From: Monoglobus pectinilyticus
GTDB taxonomy: Bacteria; Bacillota; Clostridia; Monoglobales; Monoglobaceae
Direction: 5' to 3'
Assembly: GCF_002874775.1 (NCBI RefSeq)
Contig: NZ_CP020991.1
Coordinates: 62,001-126,000 of the forward strand
DNA length: 64,000 nucleotides
Positions 9,192 to 18,370 of the stretch are shown piece by piece (position 1 is the first letter of the stretch; each line of letters opens with the position of its first letter). A model generated the notes under the pieces. That model was not told where the DNA came from. It did no database searches and saw only the letters and a program-made list of their open reading frames with translations. Made by a program: the position numbers and the translations under genes.

Positions 9192-10520
9192 ATGTTGAAA
9201 ACATTTCGTGGCGGTGTTCATCCAAACGATATGAAAGAGCCAACAGCCGGAAAGGCTATCGTTGAACTTGATCCGTCGCAGGAAATGGTTTATCCTGTTG
9301 CCCAGCATATAGGAGCGCCTGCAAGTCCGATTGTCGAGGTTGGTGATATCGTTTATGCAGGGCAGAAGATTGCAGAAGCCGGAGGATTTGTGTCTGCCTG
9401 TATTCATTCATCTGTATCAGGCACGGTTAAAGCGATTGAAAAGAGGCTTCATCCAAATGGATTAATGGTTAATTCAATAGTTATTGAGGATGACGGACAG
9501 GATACTATTTATCCTAACTTAAAGGGCTGTGATGATTATACACAGCTTTCGCCTAAGGAAATAATTGAAATTATAAAAGAAGCGGGGATCGTTGGTCTTG
9601 GCGGAGCTACCTTCCCAACACATGTTAAACTGTCGCCGCCTCCGGAAGCTAAAATAGATTATGTAATAGTTAATGCCGCTGAGTGCGAACCATATTTAAC
9701 ATCGGATTATAGAACGATGCTTGAAATACCTGAACAGATTATTGGCGGATTAAAAATAGTAATGCATATTTTTGGATTAAAAGATGGTTACATAGGTATT
9801 GAAGATAACAAAGAGCTAGCGATTGAGACGATGAATGCTCTTGCGGCAAAATCTAAAGATGTTGATATTCATGTGGAAAAATTAAAAACCAAATATCCGC
9901 AGGGCGGTGAAAAACAGCTTATTAATGCCATAACCGGCCGAAAAGTAGGACCGGGACAGCTTCCATATCAGGTTGGCGCCATTGTGTGCAATGTTGATAC
10001 TTGCAGAGCTATTTATCAGGCTGTTAAAAGAGGTTTGCCGGTTATGACAAGGGTGGTAACAACCGGCGGTGACTGTGTTAAAAATCCAGGAAATTACAAA
10101 GTTCGTATCGGCACCTCCCTTAAAGATGTTATTGAGCAAACGGGTGGATTTGTACAAGAGCCGACCAAGCTGATAATGGGAGGTCCTATGATGGGGATGG
10201 CTATCCCTACACTTGATGTGCCGGCGGTTAAAGGCACGTCCGGTCTTTTAGCTTTTGGCCCGGATTTGGCTTATGGTTTTGAAGAAAACGCTTGTCTCAG
10301 ATGTGGTAAATGTGTTTATGCCTGTCCTATGAAATTGCTGCCGAATAGGCTTGATGAGGCGGCGAGAGCAGATGATTTTAAAGCACTGGAGAAGTTGAAT
10401 ATTGCAGATTGTATTGAGTGTGGAAGCTGCGCGTTCAGTTGTCCTTCAAAACGCAGACAGGTTCAGCAGATAAAGGTGGCAAAAGTTAAGCTTCGTGCCG
10501 CACAGCAAAGAAATAAATAA
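9192..10520 (+). CDS. rnfC: Electron transport complex subunit RnfC
   Basis: Peripheral cytoplasmic subunit of the Rnf complex, which oxidises reduced ferredoxin, reduces NAD+ and pumps Na+ or H+. RnfC carries the NADH/flavin site and two [4Fe-4S] clusters. The barrel-sandwich N-terminus begins FRGGVHPNDMKEPTAGKAI. The NADH-binding region includes GLGGATFPTHVKLSPP and INAAECEPY-like VNAAECEPYLTSDYR. The cluster ligands are C368/371/374/378 and C407/410/413/417, two CxxCxxCxxxCP motifs. The start has an ideal AGGAGGT site. It is the first gene of a six-gene operon; rnfD follows after 17 bases. Confidence 0.97.
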   Translation: MLKTFRGGVHPNDMKEPTAGKAIVELDPSQEMVYPVAQHIGAPASPIVEVGDIVYAGQKIAEAGGFVSACIHSSVSGTVKAIEKRLHPNGLMVNSIVIEDDGQDTIYPNLKGCDDYTQLSPKEIIEIIKEAGIVGLGGATFPTHVKLSPPPEAKIDYVIVNAAECEPYLTSDYRTMLEIPEQIIGGLKIVMHIFGLKDGYIGIEDNKELAIETMNALAAKSKDVDIHVEKLKTKYPQGGEKQLINAITGRKVGPGQLPYQVGAIVCNVDTCRAIYQAVKRGLPVMTRVVTTGGDCVKNPGNYKVRIGTSLKDVIEQTGGFVQEPTKLIMGGPMMGMAIPTLDVPAVKGTSGLLAFGPDLAYGFEENACLRCGKCVYACPMKLLPNRLDEAARADDFKALEKLNIADCIECGSCAFSCPSKRRQVQQIKVAKVKLRAAQQRNK

Positions 10521-10537
10521 AGGTGGAGGGAATAAAT

Positions 10538-11530
10538 TTGGATAATTTACTTGTTGTTTCACATTCCCCGCATATATCAGGTAATGATACGGTCAGAAAA
10601 ACAATGCTTGATGTTATAATTGCTTTGATTCCGGCATTGCTTGCAGGGGTTTTGGTTTTTGGGTATAGGGCTGCGGTCGTCACTGTTATCAGTGTTTTGG
10701 CATGCGTCTTATTTGAGTGGTTATGGAATAAGATATTAAATAAACCAACTACTGTTGGTGACTTCAGCGCTATTGTAACAGGTATGCTTTTGGCCTTTAA
10801 TATGCCGGTTACAATTCCGCTTTGGATGGTTGTTATAGGAGCATTTTTTGCCATTATAATTGTTAAGCAATTTTTTGGCGGTCTTGGTCATAATTTTATG
10901 AACCCTGCCCTGGCTGCAAGAGCGTTTTTGCTGGCGTCGTGGGCATTAGCGATGACTACATGGGTTGCTCCGCATACAGCTGTTCCGCTTTGGAATACTG
11001 CAGATGTTGTGACATCAGCGACACCGCTTGCAGCATATGCAGGAACCGAAGGAGCTTCTCAGCTTCCAAGCTATTTTAATTTATTTATTGGAAACGTTGG
11101 CGGATGTATTGGAGAGACTTCAGCTTTGGCAATTTTAATCGGCGGAGCCTATCTCCTTATTAAAAAAGTTATAAGATTAAGAATCCCGCTTGCATATCTT
11201 TTGACATTAGCTCTTGGAACTTGGATATTTGCCGGTCCGGATGGATTTTTTACAGGAGACGCTTTGTATCAGGTTCTTGCCGGCGGCGTAATGCTGGGAG
11301 CTTTCTTTATGGCAACGGACTATACTACTACTCCATATACTCCTGTCGGTCAAATTATTTTTGGTATCGGCTGCGGAGTAATAACTGTTTTAATCAGAGT
11401 GTGGGGCGGATATCCGGAAGGCTGCTCATACTCGATTCTTCTTATGAATATTGTTACGCCTTTAATTGACAGAATCACAGCACCAAAACGTTATGGTGCC
11501 TCAAGAAAAAGAAAGGAGGCACAAGTATAA
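10538..11530 (+). CDS. rnfD: Electron transport complex subunit RnfD
   Basis: Integral membrane subunit with about nine or ten transmembrane segments and a covalently bound FMN. The flavinylation motif TSATPL gives T162 as the likely FMN-threonine. Family blocks GGLGHNFMNPALAARAF, GETSALAILIGGAYL and GCSYSILLMN are present. I use TTG at 10538 because GGTGGAGGG lies seven bases upstream; the in-frame GTG at 10523 falls inside that site. The stop codon overlaps the rnfG start by one base (TAATG), which suggests translational coupling. Confidence 0.96.
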   Translation: MDNLLVVSHSPHISGNDTVRKTMLDVIIALIPALLAGVLVFGYRAAVVTVISVLACVLFEWLWNKILNKPTTVGDFSAIVTGMLLAFNMPVTIPLWMVVIGAFFAIIIVKQFFGGLGHNFMNPALAARAFLLASWALAMTTWVAPHTAVPLWNTADVVTSATPLAAYAGTEGASQLPSYFNLFIGNVGGCIGETSALAILIGGAYLLIKKVIRLRIPLAYLLTLALGTWIFAGPDGFFTGDALYQVLAGGVMLGAFFMATDYTTTPYTPVGQIIFGIGCGVITVLIRVWGGYPEGCSYSILLMNIVTPLIDRITAPKRYGASRKRKEAQV

Positions 11531-12294
11531 TGAAAGAGACAGCTACTCTTACTATAAAGTTGCTTTTGATAACTGCGATTGTGGCAGCTCTGCTTGGCGG
11601 TGTAAATATGGTAACATCACCTATAATCGCTAAAAATACTGAGGCTGCTTTTAATGAGAATATGAAAGAACTGCTTCCTGAAGCAGATAAGTTTGAAAAG
11701 GACGGTACAAAACTGCCTGAACCTGAATCCGGTGTAACTGTTGACGGTATATATGCCGGTATGCTAAATGACGGTACTATAGTTGGATATGTCGCAAGTG
11801 CTGTATGCGGAGAAGGCTACGGCGGTGATATAGTTGTGATGGTAGGAATTGATTCAGAATGTAAGGTAACAAAAGCTAAAGTTACGGAAATGAGTGAAAC
11901 CCCGGGACTTGGAGCAAAAAGTCAGTCTGATTGGATAGACCAGTATACAGGTTTGGGTCAGGATATACAAGTTGATAAGAATGGAAGCGCTGCATCAGCA
12001 GAATACAAGGTTGAAGCTATATCAGGCGCAACTATTACTTCAAAAGCCGTTACAAAAGCTGTAAACGCTTCTCTTGACGCCGCACGCGTGGTTATTGATG
12101 ATAATAATATTCCGCCGGCTGAAGAAGTGCAAAATAATGAAAATTCGGATCAAAATCAAGTTGAGGAAGGTCAGCCAAGTGCTGAATCTGAAACAATAGA
12201 TTCTGAAGCAGAAGTTAGTCAGGAAGATTCTGAAACTAATAGAGAAGAACCGGCTGACAGTGATGAAGATGTTGAAGGGGGTGCGGCAGAATGA
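11530..12294 (+). CDS. rnfG: Electron transport complex subunit RnfG with acidic C-terminal tail
   Basis: Single-pass membrane protein (hydrophobic residues about 7-28) whose outward-facing domain carries covalent FMN. The flavinylation motif is AISGATITS with T168 as the acceptor; GYGGDIVVMVGID and ETPGLGAKS are also typical. After the FMN domain, from about residue 195, comes a low-complexity tail of some 60 residues rich in Glu, Asp, Ser and Asn. This is longer than the family norm of about 180-210 residues. The tail would lie outside the membrane. The gene overlaps rnfE by four bases. Confidence 0.95.
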   Translation: MKETATLTIKLLLITAIVAALLGGVNMVTSPIIAKNTEAAFNENMKELLPEADKFEKDGTKLPEPESGVTVDGIYAGMLNDGTIVGYVASAVCGEGYGGDIVVMVGIDSECKVTKAKVTEMSETPGLGAKSQSDWIDQYTGLGQDIQVDKNGSAASAEYKVEAISGATITSKAVTKAVNASLDAARVVIDDNNIPPAEEVQNNENSDQNQVEEGQPSAESETIDSEAEVSQEDSETNREEPADSDEDVEGGAAE

Positions 12295-12938
12295 AGCAAA
12301 ATACATATTTTAAAACTTTCCTGAATGGATTGCTTTATGAAAATCCTTCGTTTGTATTATTTCTAGGTATGTGTCCTACTCTTGCCGTTACAACCGGAGT
12401 TGTTAACGCTATCGGAATGGGTCTTTCAACTACGGCGGTTTTGATTTGTTCGAATATCGTTATATCGCTTTTGAGAAAGTTTATACCAGACAAGATAAGA
12501 ATAGCGGCTTATATAGTTATAATAGCCGGTTTCGTAACAGTTGTTCAAATGCTTATGAACGCTTATGTTCCTGCTCTGTCAAGCAGTCTTGGAATTTACA
12601 TTCCTTTGATTGTTGTTAACTGTATAATTTTAGGAAGAGCTGAAGCGTTTGCCAATAAAAATTCTGTTGGTAAATCAATGTTTGATGGATTAGGTATGGG
12701 TCTTGGTTTTACAGCCGCTCTTATTTTAATCTCAGCAGTAAGAGAAATTCTAGGAGCCGGAACATTTGCCGGTATTTCATTGTTTGGCAGCGGATTTCAG
12801 CCGGTTTCCATTATGATACTTCCTCCGGGAGCATTCTTGACGCTAGGTTGTCTGCTTGCGGTAATTAATATAATTGTTATGAAAAGGAAAAAGAAAAAAA
12901 CTGCTCTGAATTCGTCAGATGAAAAGGAGGGCATATAA
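12291..12938 (+). CDS. rnfE: Electron transport complex subunit RnfE
   Basis: Six-helix membrane subunit of Rnf, homologous to RnfA and to NqrD. It has the paired Cys signatures of this family: VLFLGMCPTLAVTT in the first helix region and VNCIILGRAEAFANKN in the fourth. These cysteines hold the intramembrane iron-sulfur site shared with RnfA. The C-terminus is basic (MKRKKKK) and cytoplasmic. ATG overlaps the end of rnfG by four bases. rnfA starts two bases after its stop. Confidence 0.96.
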   Translation: MKQNTYFKTFLNGLLYENPSFVLFLGMCPTLAVTTGVVNAIGMGLSTTAVLICSNIVISLLRKFIPDKIRIAAYIVIIAGFVTVVQMLMNAYVPALSSSLGIYIPLIVVNCIILGRAEAFANKNSVGKSMFDGLGMGLGFTAALILISAVREILGAGTFAGISLFGSGFQPVSIMILPPGAFLTLGCLLAVINIIVMKRKKKKTALNSSDEKEGI

Positions 12939-12939
12939 T

Positions 12940-13533
12940 ATGGTTGCAGATTTATTGGTAATCAGTATAGGCGCTATACTTATAAATAATTTTGTATTAG
13001 TTCAGTTTTTAGGAATATGTCCTTTCCTAGGAGTGTCAAAAAAGGTTGATACATCTGTTGGTATGGGGTTTGCCGTTGTGTTTGTTATGGCATGCGCGTC
13101 AATAATAACATGGTGTGTTCAATATTATTTGTTGGTTCCGTTCCATCTGGAATATTTACAGACGATAGCGTTTATTTTAGTTATAGCTGTGCTTGTGCAG
13201 TTTGTTGAGATGTTTTTGAAAAAGTCTATTCCGTCTTTATATAGCTCACTTGGCGTTTATTTGCCGCTTATTACTACAAACTGTGCGGTGCTTGGTGTAG
13301 CTATACAAAATATAACTAAGTTCGGCGGAACAGATATGAGTTTTTTGAAGTCGGTGGTTTATGGTGTTTCAGCTGGTATTGGATTCACCATAGCTATTGT
13401 ATTGTTTGCAGGTGTACGAGAGAGATTAGAAAGTTCAAACGTTCCCAAATTCCTGAAAGGTATGCCGATTACGCTCGTAACGGCGGCGCTTCTTTCGATT
13501 GCCTTCCTCGGATTTTCGGGATTAAGTTTCTAA
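12940..13533 (+). CDS. rnfA: Electron transport complex subunit RnfA
   Basis: Six-helix membrane subunit paired with RnfE. The signatures NNFVLVQFLGICPFLGVSKK and ITTNCAVLGVAI contain the two cysteines of the half-membrane Fe-S site. I place the start at ATG 12940, eight bases after AAAAGGAGGG; the frame is open to 12919, but an upstream start would lie before the ribosome-binding site. The product is 197 residues, standard for the family. Confidence 0.96.
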   Translation: MVADLLVISIGAILINNFVLVQFLGICPFLGVSKKVDTSVGMGFAVVFVMACASIITWCVQYYLLVPFHLEYLQTIAFILVIAVLVQFVEMFLKKSIPSLYSSLGVYLPLITTNCAVLGVAIQNITKFGGTDMSFLKSVVYGVSAGIGFTIAIVLFAGVRERLESSNVPKFLKGMPITLVTAALLSIAFLGFSGLSF

Positions 13534-13547
13534 AGGAGGGGAAATAA

Positions 13548-14615
13548 ATGGTTTCAAGTATTCTTATCCCTGTCCTTGTTGTCGGTGGAATGGGATTAAT
13601 TTTTGGAGTTTTACTTGGTGTTGCTTCAAAAGTATTTGCTGTAAAAGAGGATGAGCGTGTTCCTAAAATTTTAGAGGTTCTGCCGGGAGCAAATTGCGGA
13701 GGATGTGGCTTTGCAGGATGTTCGGCTTATGCAACTGCTTTGTGTAAAGGCGGAGTTAAGACCAATATGTGTCCTGTGGGCGGTGACGCTGTTTCCGAAA
13801 AGATTTCTGAAATAATGGGTGTTAAGAATGAAGTAAAAGAAAAAATGGTTGCCCGTGTTCTATGTAACGGAAGTCCTGAAAGAGCCGTTCAAAAATATTA
13901 TTTTGACGGTCCAAGAGATTGTTACAGTGCTTCGCGTCTTGGCGGCGGGGAAAAAATGTGTGCTTACGGATGTTTGGGATTTGGCTCTTGCGTTAAGGTT
14001 TGTAAGTTCGGTGCAATGAGCATTAAGGATGGAGTAGCATATGTTGATATAGACAAATGTGTTGCGTGCGGAGCCTGTGCGGAAGAATGTCCAAAAAAGA
14101 TTATTAAAATACTGCCGCTTAAAAGTAAGTATACTATAACATGTAAGAGTGTTGAAAAAGGAAAAATTACCAGACGAGACTGTGCGGTTGGTTGTATTGG
14201 CTGCGGAATTTGTGCAAAAGCTTGTCCGAAGGGGGCTATATCAATAAGTGAGCATTTGGCGGTTATTGACCCTAATAAATGTGTTAATTGTGGTATCTGC
14301 GCACAAAAATGTCCGCAAAAGGCTATTAATAAAGTTACTCCAGCTGGATTGGTTCGTCCTGAACCAAAACCGTCTAAACCTAAATTGACGCCGGAACAAA
14401 TAGAAGCTTTGAAAGCTAAAAAAGCTGCTGAAAGAAAAGACTTAAATCAGTCTCCCGGCGAAAGTGAAAAGAATATAAAGTCAAAAGTTGTTGATGCAGA
14501 TACTAAATTCAACGATGTTGTAAAGAATAATATTGATAGAGAAGTAAAAATAAAAAGTGGTGTGCAAATTTCTGATACTCAGGAAATAAATGTTAAAGAA
14601 TCGAATAGAATATAA
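13548..14615 (+). CDS. rnfB: Electron transport complex subunit RnfB (multi-cluster ferredoxin)
   Basis: Likely entry point for electrons from ferredoxin. An N-terminal membrane helix (residues 4-30) is followed by the cluster-binding module C50-GGC-GFAGC with C75. Further CxxCxxCxxxCP sets are CLGFGSCVKVC, CVACGACAEECP, CIGCGICAKACP and CVNCGICAQKCP. After the last cluster, near residue 270, there is an extension of about 85 residues that begins Pro/Lys-rich and becomes charged; it has no cysteines and no recognised fold. RBS AAAGGAGGGG lies upstream. It is the last rnf gene; the HIT gene starts 29 bases later and may be co-transcribed. Confidence 0.95.
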   Translation: MVSSILIPVLVVGGMGLIFGVLLGVASKVFAVKEDERVPKILEVLPGANCGGCGFAGCSAYATALCKGGVKTNMCPVGGDAVSEKISEIMGVKNEVKEKMVARVLCNGSPERAVQKYYFDGPRDCYSASRLGGGEKMCAYGCLGFGSCVKVCKFGAMSIKDGVAYVDIDKCVACGACAEECPKKIIKILPLKSKYTITCKSVEKGKITRRDCAVGCIGCGICAKACPKGAISISEHLAVIDPNKCVNCGICAQKCPQKAINKVTPAGLVRPEPKPSKPKLTPEQIEALKAKKAAERKDLNQSPGESEKNIKSKVVDADTKFNDVVKNNIDREVKIKSGVQISDTQEINVKESNRI

Positions 14616-14644
14616 TCATGGATTTATATTCAGGAGGTATATGT

Positions 14645-15082
14645 ATGATTGATAATAACTGCGCATATTGTGTTGAAGGCGAGTTAGTTGAAAAGTTTGG
14701 AATAAAAATATGTGAACTCGAAACTTGTAAGGTATATTTGTTTAAAGAACAAAGTCATAGAGGAAGAGTTATAGCAGCTCATAAAAAACATGTTGGTGAT
14801 ATGACGGAACTTACTCCGGAAGAAAGATGCTCATATTTTGAGGATATAGCAAAAATCTCTTCTGCTCTCAGAAAAATTTTTAATCCTCAAAAAATAAATT
14901 ATGGGGCATATGGGGATACCGGAAGCCATTTGCATTTTCATCTGGTTCCAAAGTATAAAGATGAATACGAGTGGGGTGGAGTGTTCCTAATGAATCCTGA
15001 TCGTGTGTATCTTGACGATGCTGAATATGCAGATATGATAAATGAAATAAGAGAAGCACTAAAAGAAGAGGATGCAGGTTAA
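14645..15082 (+). CDS. HIT-family nucleotide hydrolase/transferase
   Basis: Histidine-triad protein of 145 residues. The catalytic triad H98-x-H100-x-H102 sits in GSHLHFHLVPK. An N-terminal CAYC pair could bind zinc, as in many bacterial HIT proteins. Family members hydrolyse AMP-lysine, adenosine phosphoramidates or related nucleotides; the substrate here is unknown. The start is ATG 14645, seven bases after AGGAGG; the ATG at 14618 is upstream of that site. Position directly after rnfB suggests read-through transcription, not a shared function. Confidence 0.88.
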   Translation: MIDNNCAYCVEGELVEKFGIKICELETCKVYLFKEQSHRGRVIAAHKKHVGDMTELTPEERCSYFEDIAKISSALRKIFNPQKINYGAYGDTGSHLHFHLVPKYKDEYEWGGVFLMNPDRVYLDDAEYADMINEIREALKEEDAG

Positions 15083-15091
15083 ATAAAATGC

Positions 15092-15125
15092 AATTAAGCA
15101 GGGTCTTGTTTGACTCTGCTTAATT
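15092..15125. repeat. Inverted repeat between HIT and YkgJ-like genes
   Basis: A 14-bp stem (aattaagcagggtc with gactctgcttaatt, one G-T pair) and a 6-base loop. No T-run follows on the plus strand, so it may be a processing hairpin or weak terminator. Confidence 0.55.
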
Positions 15126-15144
15126 TAGACTCGGAGGTGTGTTT

Positions 15145-15642
15145 ATGCTTTCAAAAATTCTCTCAAAAGAACAGTGCGCTGACTGCGGTTTTTGCTGTGT
15201 TTTCAGAAGAACCAGTATTTGGGAAACTCCTCTTTTTTCAAAGTCAGTTATTGAAAAACTCAAAACAAAATATCAAGATTCTGAATTTGTTCGCGTAGGT
15301 GATTTATATACTATAGATTTAAGCAAAGAGTATAAAACTGATTCTGATGATGAGGAAGCAGCTTGTTTTTTTCTTGACAAAAAAAGTGGCTGTATGCTTA
15401 ATGATGATGAAAAGCCTCTGGACTGCAAAATATGGCCTCTTAGAATAATGAAGGATGCTGAACATTTAGTTATTGCTTTGACCCCAACTTGCAAGGAGAT
15501 TAATAAATTGCCTGTTGAAACAGTTAAAGAGTTTGTCCAGTCGGGGATTGGTGAATATATTAGAGATAAAGCAATGAAAATGCCAGATATTATAAAGGAA
15601 TATAGAAGTGATTTTCCGGTAATAATGACATTTTCTGATTAG
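15145..15642 (+). CDS. YkgJ-family cysteine cluster protein
   Basis: A 165-residue cytoplasmic protein with the defining CxxCxxCC motif near the N-terminus (C11, C14, C17, C18 in CADCGFCC). A second group of cysteines follows: CFFLDKKSGCMLN, DCKIWP and PTCKEI. The PF03692 family binds zinc or an iron-sulfur cluster, and its best-known relative is flagellin lysine methylase FliB. No flagellar genes are near, so that role is not implied. Start ATG 15145 has GGAGG seven bases upstream; an in-frame GTG at 15139 is too close to it. Confidence 0.82.
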   Translation: MLSKILSKEQCADCGFCCVFRRTSIWETPLFSKSVIEKLKTKYQDSEFVRVGDLYTIDLSKEYKTDSDDEEAACFFLDKKSGCMLNDDEKPLDCKIWPLRIMKDAEHLVIALTPTCKEINKLPVETVKEFVQSGIGEYIRDKAMKMPDIIKEYRSDFPVIMTFSD

Positions 15643-15664
15643 TATACAAATGAAAGGTGATTTA

Positions 15665-16594
15665 ATGCCAAGTTTAGAATTTAAAAGGATTGAACTTTCA
15701 GATAAAGAAATAGTTAATAATTTTTTAAATAAAACGAATTCGAATTCATGTCAAATGACATTCGCAAACTTGTTTTGTCTTCGTGAAAAATATAATACTG
15801 AAATATGCGTTCAGGATAATGTTTTATTTATTCGTCAGAAGAATAGAAATTTTGGCGGTGAAAATAATCAAATTGCATATTTTGTTCCGATACCGATAGG
15901 AACCGGAAATCTTGAGTCTGCCATAAATTTAATTATTGAGATATCGAGGAAAGAAGGGCATAGACCTTATTTTTTTGCTGTGACCGATGATACGAAAGAT
16001 GAACTTGAAAAATTAGATAAGTTTGAGTTTTGTATAGAGGAGCAGGAAGATTGGGCAGAGTATATTTATAAAAGTGAAAAACTTGTTGATTTTTCTTCAT
16101 CAGACCTTTCAAAACAGCGTAGGGCAGTAAATCGTTTTTGGAATCTCTATGGAGAGGAAACCAGGATTGAAAGAATCAGCGAAAGTAATATAAAACAATT
16201 ATTAAAGTATCAAAGCAAATGGCTTAAAGAAAACATAGAGAGAAATATGGATTCTGATTCTTTAATAAAAGAAAATGTTTCTATATGCAACGCGCTTGAA
16301 AATTTTAATGAGTTAGACCTTGAAGGAATTATAATATTTGTTGGTAAATCAATCAGAGGCTATGGATACGGGACAATTTTGCCCGGAGGGGCTTTTGATA
16401 TTATAGCACAGAAAGGTGATATAAGTTATCAGCAGATTTATAAGGTAGTATTGCAGGAGCATGTTAAGACCTATTATGAAAGAGCTGAATTGACTAATAT
16501 GGAGGAAGATATAGGTCTTATAGGTTTAAGACGTTCAAAAACCAGGTATAGACCTGAATATATGTTAAAAAAATATACAGCTTTCTTCAAATAA
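15665..16594 (+). CDS. DUF2156 protein (lysylphosphatidylglycerol synthase C-terminal-like, GNAT fold)
   Basis: A 309-residue soluble protein resembling the C-terminal aminoacyl-transferase domain of MprF, but without membrane helices. Features include SCQMTFANLFCLREKYNTEI near the N-terminus, SKQRRAVNRFWNLYG in the middle and EEDIGLIGLRRSKTRYRPEYM at the C-terminus, typical of stand-alone DUF2156 proteins in clostridia. Function is unknown; transfer of an aminoacyl group is only an analogy. Start ATG 15665 follows AAAGGTGA; the upstream ATG at 15650 precedes it. Confidence 0.8.
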   Translation: MPSLEFKRIELSDKEIVNNFLNKTNSNSCQMTFANLFCLREKYNTEICVQDNVLFIRQKNRNFGGENNQIAYFVPIPIGTGNLESAINLIIEISRKEGHRPYFFAVTDDTKDELEKLDKFEFCIEEQEDWAEYIYKSEKLVDFSSSDLSKQRRAVNRFWNLYGEETRIERISESNIKQLLKYQSKWLKENIERNMDSDSLIKENVSICNALENFNELDLEGIIIFVGKSIRGYGYGTILPGGAFDIIAQKGDISYQQIYKVVLQEHVKTYYERAELTNMEEDIGLIGLRRSKTRYRPEYMLKKYTAFFK

Positions 16595-16609
16595 GTAATT
16601 ATTATACAA

Positions 16610-16638
16610 AAGACAGGGATAGCATATATCCCTGTCTT
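16610..16638. terminator. Bidirectional terminator between DUF2156 and antiporter genes
   Basis: Perfect 12-bp stem (aagacagggata, 16610-16621; tatccctgtctt, 16627-16638), five-base loop. T-rich sequence follows on both strands, serving the two convergent genes. Confidence 0.85.
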
Positions 16639-16669
16639 AATTTTGTTTATATAAGAAAATCTTAATAAA

Positions 16670-18022
16670 TCAATAAAATTTATCTTTGTCAACATTAAGC
16701 CCATACTTCTCGTTATATTTTTTGAGCTGCTCTTCTTTATTCTTTTCAAGTTTTATATCTTCATGTATATCAGCGACCTTTTGGGTAACCATTTCGATCT
16801 GATGTTTTTCCTGCATACGGTCTACAAGAGTTGTGTTGTAGACTGGGTCTTCATAGTGAGCTGCTTGGTATTTATAAACAAGTTTGAGCAATACTGGTGT
16901 GATTATCGTAGTGACCACCACGACAATTACAACGGGAGCAAAGAACTCCTGAACCATTAAACCAAGAGCTGCACCCTTGCTGGCGACAATCAGAGCAACT
17001 TCACCACGTGAGATCATTCCAATTCCTATCTTTGTAGACTGTAGATTAGTATATCCGCACATTTTAGCACCAACGCCGCACCCGACTACTTTTGAAAGTA
17101 TAGAAACAATTAATAAGAAAAATGTGAAAGCGATTATAGCCGGTCCCATTGAGTTAATGGTAACTTTTAATCCGACGCTGGCAAAAAATACAGGAGAGAG
17201 CAACATAAAAGACACCGTATCGAATCTGGAAATTATATATGAAGTCCTTTTAGTTCCTGATAATATAAGCCCGGCAACGAAAGCTCCAGTTATATCTGAA
17301 ACACCAAAAAATGCTTCAGAGCAATATGCCATAAGAAGACAAAATACAAAACTCAAAACGCTGAAACGGCGTAAATCTTTTTTATAACCATTCATCCAAG
17401 GCCTAACAAATTTAAAAAACAGATAAGCGACAATACCACAGAATGCAAAGAAAGCTAAAATTTTAATAAGTACAATCGGTAGACTTATAGTCGGATCAGC
17501 ACAGCTGGTTATTATTGTGAGCGCTATAATACCTAAAACGTCATCAATAAGTGCCGCTCCTAAAATAGCATTACCTGAATGGGTAGAAAGCTTGCCTAAT
17601 TCTTTGAGCGTTTCAACTGTGATACTTACCGATGTTGCAGTTAAAATAACGCCAATAAAAATGTTTTGCAGCAGCGTATTCGGGTCACCTGATTTGTTAA
17701 AAAAGTAAGCTACAACCCAACCGCCAATCAAAGGGAGAATAACACCCATCAGTGCTATAACCGTAGAGGCTACACCGCATTTTTTCAATTCTTTTATATC
17801 GGTTTCGAGACCTGCGCTGAACATTAGAACTATGACGCCAAGTTCAGATATAGAAGTTATAAAATCCGTGCTGTGAAGCCATCCAAGGCAAGCCGGTCCT
17901 AAAATTAAACCTGCCAGCAAAGCACCGACAACCTGAGGCATTTGTATTTTTCTTGTGAGCAAACCTAATAATTTAGTGCTTAACAATATAAGCGCTAAAT
18001 CAATCAAATATCCATATTCCAT
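16670..18022 (-). CDS. Cation:proton antiporter, CPA2 (Kef-type) family
   Basis: Integral membrane protein with about twelve transmembrane segments, exchanging Na+ or K+ for H+. Family blocks: MPQVVGALLAGLILGPACLG, ELGVIVLMFSAGLETD, TATSVSITVETLKELG, ALIDDVLGIIAL (the paired acidic site ID-D), and GMISRGEVALIVASKGA. A charged cytoplasmic tail of about 60 residues follows, with no TrkA-N domain. I prefer ATG 18022; ATG 18034 is also in frame, but its AAGG site is adjacent to the start. It converges with DUF2156 at a shared terminator. Ion specificity cannot be told. Confidence 0.9.
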   Translation of the reverse strand: MEYGYLIDLALILLSTKLLGLLTRKIQMPQVVGALLAGLILGPACLGWLHSTDFITSISELGVIVLMFSAGLETDIKELKKCGVASTVIALMGVILPLIGGWVVAYFFNKSGDPNTLLQNIFIGVILTATSVSITVETLKELGKLSTHSGNAILGAALIDDVLGIIALTIITSCADPTISLPIVLIKILAFFAFCGIVAYLFFKFVRPWMNGYKKDLRRFSVLSFVFCLLMAYCSEAFFGVSDITGAFVAGLILSGTKRTSYIISRFDTVSFMLLSPVFFASVGLKVTINSMGPAIIAFTFFLLIVSILSKVVGCGVGAKMCGYTNLQSTKIGIGMISRGEVALIVASKGAALGLMVQEFFAPVVIVVVVTTIITPVLLKLVYKYQAAHYEDPVYNTTLVDRMQEKHQIEMVTQKVADIHEDIKLEKNKEEQLKKYNEKYGLNVDKDKFY

Positions 18023-18214
18023 AATCCCTACCATCCTTATAAATTCATATTAACCCCAAAATAACATTATAGCTTTTATTTTATAAAAATATATTGATGC
18101 AGAACACAAATTGATTTAAGCAATAATGCACCAAGAACTATGATACTACTTTTTTTAGTTTTTGTCTACCTATATTTTATCGTTAATGTGTTTTTTTTTG
18201 CTATTATTTCTGTT

Positions 18215-18244
18215 TTGAAAATATCTTGGAATATAATGTATAAT
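18215..18244 (+). promoter_or_regulatory. Candidate promoter of an orphan transcript
   Basis: TTGAAA (18215-18220), 18-base spacer, TATAAT (18239-18244). There is no gene on this strand before the terminator 130 bases downstream. Confidence 0.4.
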
Positions 18245-18370
18245 AGTATAAAGATTTGTTATAGTATATCAATTATAAAACTTGTTAATTAATGATTTTA
18301 TTATTTATAGGTAATAATTATATTGTACAACATAATCAAAAATCTGCATAATCATAAATACATCATATTG

